A DNA stretch of 64,000 bases, taken from NCBI GenBank assembly GCA_027946555.1, contig JAPEVC010000037.1:124001-188000 (forward strand), written 5' to 3'. Numbering within the stretch: the stretch's first letter is position 1; the number at the start of each line of letters is the position of its first letter. Positions 56,418 through 64,000 of the stretch are shown here, in pieces. The notes under the pieces are model-generated. The model was not told the DNA's origin. It saw only the letters and a list, made by a program, of their open reading frames with translations, and did no database searches. The stretch is from Gnomoniopsis sp. IMI 355080 (taxonomy: Eukaryota; Ascomycota; Sordariomycetes; Diaporthales; Gnomoniaceae). The position numbers and the translations under genes were made by a program.

Positions 56418-59261
56418 ATGAGAGTCATTCCTTGGTCGGTGGAGCTGTTGCCGGGCACACCTGGGCACTGGTCCCTTGCACATACCCACAGCTTCCATCA
56501 ACATACCCACACTTTCAAGCTCCCGTCCCAGCTCCACAACACCACGAACCATCGTCGACCTCCCGCGATCTTACTCCGGAACCGCCCGTGGCGCGCATTG
56601 ACATGTTCGACAGCTGCCATTGAGAACACCAGCAGCAATGGCTACGAAAGGGTCTTCAGGCGCTATGTCCATCAGTCCACACCTCATGGGAATGCCAGCA
56701 CCCACACCGACTTGTACAGAACGGGCCTCGACTCCCTGCTCGCAGCCCTGAGACAGTGCGACACCTTCAAACTGTATCTATGCCTCCTTGACTTTACCCG
56801 TGGTGCCAGCCTCAACAACCAAGCCTTCTGCCATGTGGTTCAGACCATTCCACCCACAACTTTCTCGGAAATTCTGCGCAACTTTGACCCGTTCCACATC
56901 TCAAAATATGTCGACTCAGCTCCCGGTATATCCATCTCATGGGGCGCCGCCATACACTCCCCGCTAGGTGACCTCATCAACAAATGGGGCGTCAAGGTAC
57001 TCTATGTCCGCATCCTCAACCGCCTCCGTTTACTCCAGCGCGCGAGGCAACTGCCTCGTTCTGATGGCTCGCCTTCGCAAATACGGCCTCTGCTGCGTGA
57101 CTATTTGGTCCTCTTAAGGTGTGCCGGCGCAACTTCTGATATCAGACTTGCCAAGGTTATTTGGTGGGAATTAATATCGGACGGCTACGGCGATTGGAGG
57201 CATGCCGAGTTGTACGCCGAGTTCATCAAATCCAGGTACCTGACCGAGGCTCTCTACGCAAACAATGATCTGTCCAGATTCCGCTTGCGACCCCTGGACT
57301 TGCATCGCAGTGTTGTGATACTCAAAAAAGATGTCGTCAGGAAACTTGGCCGATTGAACGCAACCTTGACCGATAGGCACTCACACCGGTTCGGTCAGAA
57401 CGTCAACGAGTACTATTTCGCCGAACCTTTGACGAGACTGCTGCGGAAGAGGAAGCCTCTCAAAAGGCTAGAACGTAGGGCAATTATCCGTCGCATGATC
57501 CCCGGCGATGAGTTGCTTCTCTGTGCTTTCTTGAAGGCGAATGGGCGCCATGGCCGCGTACATGCAAGCAATGTCCTGATGCGTTTCTGGGGCATCAACA
57601 TCAGCAACTTCAAAAGGGAACTAGGCAATTGGGAGGTCAGCGGCGGCCATGACTTTCCTTCAGGTTCCGCCCTGGCTCCCACCGAAGCTCTACTCGATGC
57701 CGTCGTCCACTGTTACGGCAACATGGGGGAAGTGCCTCTGGCCAAGGCTTTGGTAGACTTCATCTCACGCCGCTGGGGTATTGCCGTGCCTGACAAGGTC
57801 TGGTCCGATCTGCTGGGGTTCGCGCGCATCTACTCTACAGACCCCGCTGAGAGGGAATGGCGCCTAGCACAATTCCAAAACAAGCTCATCACGCCGGAGA
57901 TGGTCCTCGACATCTGGAACTTTGCTGTACAGGCACCCCATACCTTTCAGCCGAGTATGCGAGACTATTATAGCTTAGTCAAGTCCATGATCGGACCTCA
58001 ACGGCCCTTGGATCAATTTCTGGATGCCATTAGGCAGCTCACGCCGCTATACAAACGGACTGCCCGACAGTTGCAGGGAGCTTGGACCGAGCTCATCCTG
58101 ACGACACAACAGGGTGTATCGAATCATGCAGCTTATCGACATTATCGCGTGCTCCAGTCCAGCAAACACTACATGTGGTACAGCTTCCATTACACCGCCT
58201 TGCAGGTACTCAAGAAGCTGAGTCCACTCCGTGTCGACTGTGCCGACGCGACACGGCACATTCCCGATCTGGTGGCCGAACTCAAGCCATTCTTGCGCAT
58301 CAGCATTCGGTACCGCATTGCCACTGGCATCGTGGACCTTCATGTCGACTCTAAACAGCTGCGGGCCATGGAGGCGGAACAAACCTTGCATACGCCGAAT
58401 CCGTTATCTTTGAGGCCCAAACACCAATACTGGGCAACTGAGACAGCTCGGGGAATTGAGTCAGCCAATGTTGATTGGACTACATTTGAGAACCTTCCCA
58501 ATGGAGCTGCCTTAAGGGATTACCTGGCAATGACGGGTACCAAGCAAGGAGAAGACGTGCAGCTAGGCAGAGACGAGCCCGATGTCGAGGAGGAAGAGGA
58601 GGAGGATGCTGGACAGGAAAACATATATGTCCGTCATGAAGGAGAGACGCAGCTGAAAATGGACAAGAGCATCAAGATGCAGGCGGCGCGTGACCCTGAC
58701 GAGTCAAGAGACCGGGAGAGCACAAACAAACGTCTTGACATTGGGACGCTGAGCCTAGAACGACATGCGCAAGATGCGTTTGACGAATCTCGCAACTCTT
58801 CATACAAGCCTCCACCGGTGGACAGGCTCGAAGCGGACCCCATGAGGGAGTGCGCACTATTTGAAGATCCATTTGCGGAAACTTTCCATTCTCGGTTTCA
58901 AGAAAGCGTCGCCATCTCTACCGCAACACAGTACTGCAAGGACTGGGACCGGCATACCACGCCTGAGGCTCTTACGTACACCAATCGGCAGTCCAAGGCG
59001 CAGCAGCTCGTAGAGCGCCCAGCATCGATGTGGCGGCCCCGATACAGTGCGCCACCAGGCGAGCCTTCCTTATCAACGCTAAGAGAAGACGGTAAGGAGT
59101 TCACAGGGTTCCACGACGACCCCCTGAAGGCGCACTTCGCGGCGCATAGAATCATCAGAGAAATGGTCCACAGGCCGGGGGTGCCTATTGGGTTGGGTAG
59201 ACCGGGGGTGCCTATCACCAAAAGGCAGGTGATGGAGAACATGTTGGATGCGAGGACGTGA
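56418..59261 (+). CDS. Large PPR-like, probably mitochondrial, RNA-related protein
   Basis: Intronless, 947 aa. The first about 80 residues are rich in Arg, His, Thr and Pro and almost free of acid, compatible with a mitochondrial presequence. The middle has repeated helical segments with PPR-like spacing (LLRDYLVLLRCAGATSDIRLAKVIWWELISDG, TEALLDAVVHCYGNMGEVPLAKALVDFISRRWG). A basic arginine-rich patch (RLLRKRKPLKRLERRAIIRR) sits near residue 350. An acidic run (DVEEEEEEDAGQ) lies near residue 725, and the tail carries a small RPGVPI duplication. It could be a mitochondrial mRNA-processing or translation factor; this role is inference. Another ATG lies just upstream in a different frame. Confidence 0.8.
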   Translation: MRVIPWSVELLPGTPGHWSLAHTHSFHQHTHTFKLPSQLHNTTNHRRPPAILLRNRPWRALTCSTAAIENTSSNGYERVFRRYVHQSTPHGNASTHTDLYRTGLDSLLAALRQCDTFKLYLCLLDFTRGASLNNQAFCHVVQTIPPTTFSEILRNFDPFHISKYVDSAPGISISWGAAIHSPLGDLINKWGVKVLYVRILNRLRLLQRARQLPRSDGSPSQIRPLLRDYLVLLRCAGATSDIRLAKVIWWELISDGYGDWRHAELYAEFIKSRYLTEALYANNDLSRFRLRPLDLHRSVVILKKDVVRKLGRLNATLTDRHSHRFGQNVNEYYFAEPLTRLLRKRKPLKRLERRAIIRRMIPGDELLLCAFLKANGRHGRVHASNVLMRFWGINISNFKRELGNWEVSGGHDFPSGSALAPTEALLDAVVHCYGNMGEVPLAKALVDFISRRWGIAVPDKVWSDLLGFARIYSTDPAEREWRLAQFQNKLITPEMVLDIWNFAVQAPHTFQPSMRDYYSLVKSMIGPQRPLDQFLDAIRQLTPLYKRTARQLQGAWTELILTTQQGVSNHAAYRHYRVLQSSKHYMWYSFHYTALQVLKKLSPLRVDCADATRHIPDLVAELKPFLRISIRYRIATGIVDLHVDSKQLRAMEAEQTLHTPNPLSLRPKHQYWATETARGIESANVDWTTFENLPNGAALRDYLAMTGTKQGEDVQLGRDEPDVEEEEEEDAGQENIYVRHEGETQLKMDKSIKMQAARDPDESRDRESTNKRLDIGTLSLERHAQDAFDESRNSSYKPPPVDRLEADPMRECALFEDPFAETFHSRFQESVAISTATQYCKDWDRHTTPEALTYTNRQSKAQQLVERPASMWRPRYSAPPGEPSLSTLREDGKEFTGFHDDPLKAHFAAHRIIREMVHRPGVPIGLGRPGVPITKRQVMENMLDART

Positions 59262-59530
59262 TGTGTTGGCAGTGGTGGTCATGTGTTGTTGCATGTGTTT
59301 TCCTGTACAACTGGCTTCCGTTTGTGTACGAGCGTCCTGTGTGGTATCGCATCCTTTGAGTGAAGGGGTGGTTTCAAGCAGGTCTTTGGTGGAGTGAATG
59401 ACAGGTTGTGACCTGACCTAATGGAAACTTGTACGTCTCCGGTGCGCAATACAAAACTCGTGGCTTGAAAAAAATGAACGGGACATAATGTCGTGACAAG
59501 TTTATAAACATTGTGGTCGATATTTACAGC

Positions 59531-59650
59531 ACATACGACCACACCTAGTGGAAAACTTGGGATCCCGTCCGCTCTCCCCTAAATAAGCCACTAAGGGCTG
59601 GATTAGTAGTTAAGTGGGTGACCATTAGCGAATACCTGGTGTTGTATGTT
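59531..59650 (+). rRNA. 5S ribosomal RNA
   Basis: Begins ACATACGACC and ends GTTGTATGTT; the two ends pair as helix I. The conserved GGGATCCCGTCCGCTC and TAAGCCAC blocks are present, and the internal Pol III promoter region reads TTAGTAGTTAAGTGGGTGACC. Helix II is kept: CCTAGTGG pairs with CCACTAAGG, one bulge. Helix V is kept with substitutions on both sides (TTAAGTGG / CCATTAGC against the common TTGGGTGG / CCACCAGC). It lies singly between protein genes, as fungal dispersed 5S genes do. Confidence 0.92.
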
Positions 59651-59656
59651 TTTTTT
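59649..59656 (+). terminator. Pol III terminator of the 5S gene
   Basis: Run of eight T at the 3' end of the 5S rRNA, the standard RNA polymerase III stop signal. Confidence 0.85.
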
Positions 59657-60019
59657 GGCCGGGCCTTACTCATCGCGTGATCTTTGATCGGGTGGGTGAC
59701 CATGAGAGTGAAGTTGACCTGTCAACTCGAAAGATCAAATAAAGCTCTGATTACCCAGAACTTCAACTACGTCTGCATGCTGATGGGTCAGTCACTCCTC
59801 TAGGAATTGATAACTGCCTGCGAGGTTGAAGCTGTGAATGTATGCATACATAGTAAGACGGCGCGCAGCGTCGTCGGTTTTGGGCCGGGACCCTTGTCCG
59901 GCTGTATGCCTCTCTTTTGCCTCACATCTTCTCTGGGTTGAGAATGACTCAATTGAGATATTGTAGTAGTCAACACGTATGTACCTTTATCATGCAAGGT
60001 CCCCTACGCTCGTCAAAGG
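59657..60019. other. Intergenic region, 5S gene to GPI12
   Basis: About 360 bp, 3' flank of the GPI12 gene. One TACATAGTA copy (59847). No gene seen. Confidence 0.5.
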
Positions 60020-60990
60020 CTAGACTCTTTCTAATCTCAAATCATTCATGAACATGTATCGACTCAACGTGATCCATCCATACCGAAACCAAACCATCTG
60101 GCTCACATGTGCGCTGGTCATGGCTTCCCTGGCCGTAAGCCACCCTCCTCGGCCTAAACCATGCATGAACACCAAGCCCGCGGGGTTCTTCTTCACCTCT
60201 GCGCCCGACACCGCCTGACTACCGGGACGGCCACGCCATACCATGAAAGCCGTGGATCCTAACGTGCTGAGCACATCCAGAATGCCAGTGAATTTCCGGA
60301 AGATGCTGACGCTGGTCAATGTGTACATGTGGACAGGCGCAGACCACCCAGGCTTATTGTCGATCAAGGAGGTGACGAAGGCACGCGCACCGTGGTAGAG
60401 AGAGATATGGTTGGGGTGGGAGGAGATGCCTTGGGCGTCAAAAGTGATGAGGACGTCGATTGTGGCGGAAGGCTGCTGGTCCGCGGAGGGCTTGACTTTA
60501 GCGGCAGGTTTAGGAGTGAAGGCCTCGCGGAGAAGAGAGGAGATCTTGTCCGAGGGCCATGTAGCTTTCATGGAATCGGGAAAGTCACTGAGTTGAAGCA
60601 GCACATGTCAGCAGGTCTATATGTTTCGTGCGTGAGCCGAAGGGGCACAGAAACGTACACAGGGTTGTCGACTATAAAGACATCCTCGGCCTTCCTGAGG
60701 CCCAATATCAGCCCACTCTTGGTCAGTTCTTCCTTCCGCGTCTCTCCCAAGCCTTCGGCATCCCCGCTGCTAAGACACAGAATCTTAACGTGGTTCTGGA
60801 GCTCAGGACGCGTCAGGGCAAGCACGGTGGGGGCAAAGAACATGGCCTCATCATCCGGGTGGGCAATGAGCAGGCAGATGCGCTTGCCGCGCAGCATGGG
60901 AAGCCTTGTTGACACTACGCCGACTGTATACAGGTAGAGGGTCGGCAGCAGCAACACAAGGAGCGAAAGAGTGAGGAGGGCTGGGTCCAT
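60020..60990 (-). CDS. GPI12: N-acetylglucosaminyl-phosphatidylinositol de-N-acetylase (PIG-L/Gpi12)
   Basis: Second step of GPI-anchor synthesis: removes acetyl from GlcNAc-PI at the ER membrane. Two exons (60990-60659, 60587-60020) give 299 aa. An N-terminal membrane anchor (LLTLSLLVLLLPTLYLYTVGVV) precedes the zinc motif AHPDDE at 43-48; the second zinc site HPNH is at 168-171. The intron uses the GTACGT donor rather than the GTGTAC two bases earlier, giving VDNPV-DFPDSM in frame. The ATG at 60990 is used; the frame is open further only from a GTG. A C-terminal hydrophobic stretch (TGILDVLSTLGSTAFMVW) is usual in the fungal enzyme. Confidence 0.93.
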
Positions 60991-61447
60991 GTTGTGAGAT
61001 GCTGCGGCCACGCGTTGGCGCGTCGCGTGTCGCCAGTTGTGTGAGTAGGATCAGAGCAAGGCGGTTTGCGAATGGGGTACTGCTTCGAAATTCTCCCGTC
61101 GACAAGGCTTTTCTTCGATTCAGTCGAAAACAATTTGTCAATGAGTCCGTGACACTGAGCCAGGGTTTGCAGGTCGCTGACCCAAGATGATGGACGTGAC
61201 GAAGCTGTGTAATGCAAAGTGATGGACGGACTTGTGTTCATGGTAGCTTTCCCCTAATGCAGTACAGGGTACAGGGCCCTACGGGCCGCACCCGCTGTAC
61301 TGGGATGCGGGATGGCGAGGCACGGCAGCCCTTGGGAAGACAGGGTTTAGCTTCCAGTCGACAGAGACCTGTGGTGCCATCTTCCCTCCTTCAAGACATT
61401 TGTTACTCGCAATCCGGCGACAGCAGAGACTCTGCACGTCACACAAG

Positions 61448-61488
<41 letters not shown>

Positions 61489-61512
61489 CCAGTTCAATCT
61501 TGTCCACCAGAC
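60991..61512. promoter_or_regulatory. Divergent promoter region, GPI12 / small membrane protein gene
   Basis: 522 bp between two start codons. It contains an (AAC)14 microsatellite immediately before the plus-strand start. No TATA box recognised. Confidence 0.5.
61448..61489 (+). repeat. (AAC)14 microsatellite in a 5' leader
   Basis: Fourteen perfect AAC units end 23 bp before the start codon of the membrane-protein gene, so they are probably transcribed as an unstructured leader. Confidence 0.95.
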
Positions 61513-62225
61513 ATGGTCCGCCCACGCAAGGAGAAGAAGGTCAAAGACATCAAGCTGCGTCAACCCGACAGGTCCGGGCCCACCGAGAAGACGCTGCTCC
61601 AGATCGCCGAGGACCAGAACCTGTTTAATCTGGCCGCCAAACAACAACGCGAGAACAAGGGCCCAGCTCAAGATGGAGATGATGCCGACGATGAAGGCGG
61701 CCTCTCTTTGTCCGCCGACCGAGTAATGGACACGCTCCTCTATGCCGTCTGTTTGGCCATGTTGCACTTCACACTCGACTTCCTCGTCCAACACCAGTAC
61801 GCCATGGAAATCGAGTACAGAACCATCGTCGCGAGGGCGTTCCAAGCGCTTATGGGTTCGTCGCTCCCCAAGTCTCCGAACTTTATTGATCGGGAAAGCT
61901 GGCTAAATCTTTACTTGTTGACGCAGTCTTCGCCGCCCTTGTCCACGCACTGCATCCTCATCCTGCGAATAACAGCCTGGGCCCACTCGTCTCACAGAAG
62001 TACCAGAATGGCTTCCGACAAGCCATCTTTTTCGCCACGAGTGTCTCCGCTGGGTCCTATCTTATATACATCACGAACAAGTACAGCTATTTTGCAGTCC
62101 TGAAGCAGTCTCCGCCTTTGGGGTGCCTGTGGATCTGGTCTGTTTTGGAGATGAACCTCGGGTTGTCTGTGCTAAGCCTTGCAGGGTGCTATGGATTCTT
62201 CTGGCACAAAGGGTACCAGCTTTGA
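61513..62225 (+). CDS. Small fungal multi-pass membrane protein, function unknown
   Basis: Two exons (61513-61855, 61927-62225) give 213 aa. The basic N-terminus (MVRPRKEKKVKDIKLRQPDRSG) is followed by a charged linker. Hydrophobic segments then follow: VMDTLLYAVCLAMLHFTLDFLV, a second around FAALVHALHPHP, FRQAIFFATSVSAGSYLIYI, and LEMNLGLSVLSLAGCYGFFW. I believe this layout matches a conserved fungal family of unknown function (DUF7719-like), but I cannot verify that here. The intron has an unusual GTTCGT donor; the junction reads FQALM-VFAALVHALH. The stop is 65 bp from the convergent NmrA-like gene's stop. Confidence 0.85.
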
Positions 62226-62290
62226 GAACAAGTATGCAAAGAGGAAATCGCACGTCAACCTTGGCTCTGTTTTGGCAACATCCTTCGAGT

Positions 62291-63307
62291 TTATGTCAGT
62301 ATGGACTTGATCGTCGTCTCGTACTCTTCTGGTTTCCTCTCCAACAGCTCTTCCAAATCTTGGGTTACCAGTGCAGCTTCGCCGGCTCGTATGCCATCCC
62401 ATGCAGTCGCCCACGTTCTCGCCTTCGTCTCGTCGAACACCCCCGCCACCTGTGGTAACTTCACATACTCGTCCACTGAAATTTGGCGGATCTTGAACGA
62501 CTTGCCAACCGTTTTACCCAGAATCCCCACTGTTTCGCTTAGGCTGATTTCTCTTGTACCGGACAGCAAAATCTTGCCGTTGACGAGCTGCTGAGGGAAC
62601 TGACCCACACCACAGTACTTTGCGATCAGTCTAGCTGACGCCTCACCCAACTCCTCCCTTTTGACCCAGCTGACTCCAGGGCCACTGCCGTCGTGAGGAA
62701 TCGTCACTTCGGCACCATCTAAAGCTGTCTTGGGGTCGAAGAATGCCAAGTAGAGAGAGAAAGACTCGGAATACAATCCTTCACGGATCGAGGTATAGGT
62801 GAAGCCTGGATCATCTTGTGCATGATATGCGAGATGTTTCTCGCTGTCTAGGTGCGCTTGCATGACCACGGCCAGAGAATCCGATTTCAAAGAGCCTGAT
62901 GAAGCATCACCAGCAAAGCCCAAGCTGCTGTAGAAAACATGCTTTACCCCAGCGCGTCGCGCAGCGTCAATAGCAGGAAGTTGAACCTGATCACGTCAGA
63001 GGTCCAGTCTTAATCGGCCCGGCTTTGGTCTGAAACTTACCTTCCTACGATAGTCGTGAACATGGCTCGGATACGAGATTAGAAACAGCACTTCCACTCC
63101 ACTGAACGCGAGCTCTAACTCTTGTGGCGTTGATTCGTACGTCGCCTTACGCACAGTCACCCCTGTCTGTTTGTACTCTGCCTCGACCTTCTCTGGGTAC
63201 CGACAGATGAGTGTGACTCGGTCGTTCGGAACAAGCTTCAGCAGGTGACGATATGTGCTGCCTCCAAGCCCACCCGACGCTGGAAAGATGCCGATTTCTT
63301 TTGTCAT
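62291..63307 (-). CDS. NmrA-like NAD(P)-binding oxidoreductase/regulator
   Basis: Atypical short-chain dehydrogenase of the NmrA/HSCARG type. Two exons (63307-63041, 62986-62291) give 320 aa. The Rossmann start is MTKEIGIFPASGGLGGSTYRHLL, with the glycine-rich loop changed to ASGGLGGS. It is followed by RVTLICRYPEKV, GVEVLFLISYPSHVHDYRRK-VQLPAIDAARRAGVKHVFYSSLGFAG across the phase-0 intron, and WVKREELGEASARLIAKY. The classical YxxxK catalytic pair is not evident, so a redox-sensing role is as likely as catalysis. An in-frame upstream ATG (63403) would add 32 residues before the dinucleotide fold; 63307 is preferred. Confidence 0.9.
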
Positions 63308-64000
63308 GTTGGTGAAGGTGCCCAAGGATTGCTGCCGCTCCGTAGGACGGGGACTTGAGGACAAGTAAGAGATAATTTGAGGCACGCGGAAATCTGTTGC
63401 CATTTACGCAAAAAGATGCGTTTATACCACGATTATTACATATGTAGACCTGGACGATGAGCCGGTTCGTTTTCGAAGGATCGTCATTCGGGATCCGCAA
63501 GCACTACCCTGAGACGATAATTGCGCCTGATTATGGAACCACGACAACGAACATGGAACCCCCCCTCTACGTACTGTCCGCATATTGGCTCCGGCGTATT
63601 GATGATCCAACTGCATCACTACACCGCACTTTAGCCTATAGCCGTCTCCAACTTCGTCACCACTTACTAATGGCATTGAGCTCCAGGCTCAAATTCGGGC
63701 CCTGGCCAGGTGCAAGACAAATTGTCCCTATAGAGGCAGCGCTTCTCTAGATTTACACATCTCATAGGCTTATCACTGTCGATAATGTATTTCACTCGCT
63801 CGGAAGGAGCGATTCCTCATTTTTTGATTTGAATAAATAGGGAAGCTCACATATGTGAACAGCACATTGCAGGCAACCTGACCTGCGGTAATCGGTGAAT
63901 CACTTCGACCTATTGAAATCGTGTGTAACCCTAACCCTGCACGGAGAGCGGACTACTACGCGGTCAACTTCTTGGCGGACATCCTTGAATGTGCGTTTGC
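63308..64000. other. Upstream region of the NmrA-like gene to window end
   Basis: About 690 bp. Holds the NmrA-like promoter and the telobox-type TAACCCTAACCCTG (63926-63939). A plus-strand frame at 63457-63750 has no recognisable domain. Confidence 0.45.

Noticed and set aside
61279..61845. Minus-strand ORF of 188 codons with a leucine run
   Set aside because: The leucine run is the antisense reading of the AAC microsatellite, and the rest is antisense to the membrane-protein gene.
63921..63940. Telomere or chromosome end
   Set aside because: Only two CCCTAA units occur and unrelated sequence continues, so this is at most a telobox.
1..64000. CRISPR array, bacterial operon or prophage features
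   Set aside because: The window is clearly eukaryotic (spliceosomal introns, Pol III 5S gene), and no regularly spaced repeats were seen.

Overview
The window is nuclear DNA of a filamentous ascomycete (Pezizomycotina), most likely a sordariomycete. The evidence is short introns (about 50-110 nt) with GT-AG ends and CTGAC-type branch sites, a Pol III 5S rRNA gene standing alone among protein genes as in Neurospora, Pth11-type and Zn2Cys6 proteins, and intergenic TAGGTAGGTACC-type low-complexity runs. Species cannot be fixed from this sequence. I support 25 protein-coding genes and one 5S rRNA gene. Most multi-exon models were assembled by hand; every one keeps an open frame through all its junctions and has a total length divisible by three.

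Left block (2.9-22.1 kb), dense and conserved: asparaginyl-tRNA synthetase and a mitochondrial-type cysteine synthase (divergent), an unrecognised mitochondrial protein and mitoribosomal protein bL19m (divergent, 237 bp apart), a TRK potassium transporter, the TFIIH helicase XPB/Ssl2, a CHY zinc-finger protein, proteasome subunit alpha4 (Pre6) and D-2-hydroxyglutarate dehydrogenase.

Centre (22-50 kb), sparse: a Zn2Cys6 regulator, a Pth11/rhodopsin-type seven-helix membrane protein, an epoxide hydrolase, a HAD-superfamily phosphatase, a CRIPT orthologue, a secreted sialidase-fold protein with four Asp boxes, a dienelactone hydrolase, a SET-domain protein with a signal-peptide-like start, and a protein with a glycine-rich N-terminal half and four ZZ-type zinc modules. 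Long intergenic stretches (up to 4 kb) separate them. No transposase or reverse transcriptase was seen.

Right block (50.3-63.4 kb), dense again: an Ldb19/Art1-like alpha-arrestin, a GTPBP1-type GTPase, LSm3, a large PPR-like protein, the 5S rRNA gene, the GPI-anchor de-N-acetylase Gpi12, a small multi-pass membrane protein and an NmrA-like oxidoreductase.

There is no operon or evident biosynthetic cluster. The most unusual observations are in gene architecture: a 7-nt coding microexon in PRE6, a GC-AG intron in the SET gene, a start exon of 5 coding nt in the CHY gene, three GTTCGT donor sites, a ZZ gene whose repeats are all split by a phase-1 intron at the same place, and a dispersed intergenic 9-mer, TACATAGTA.
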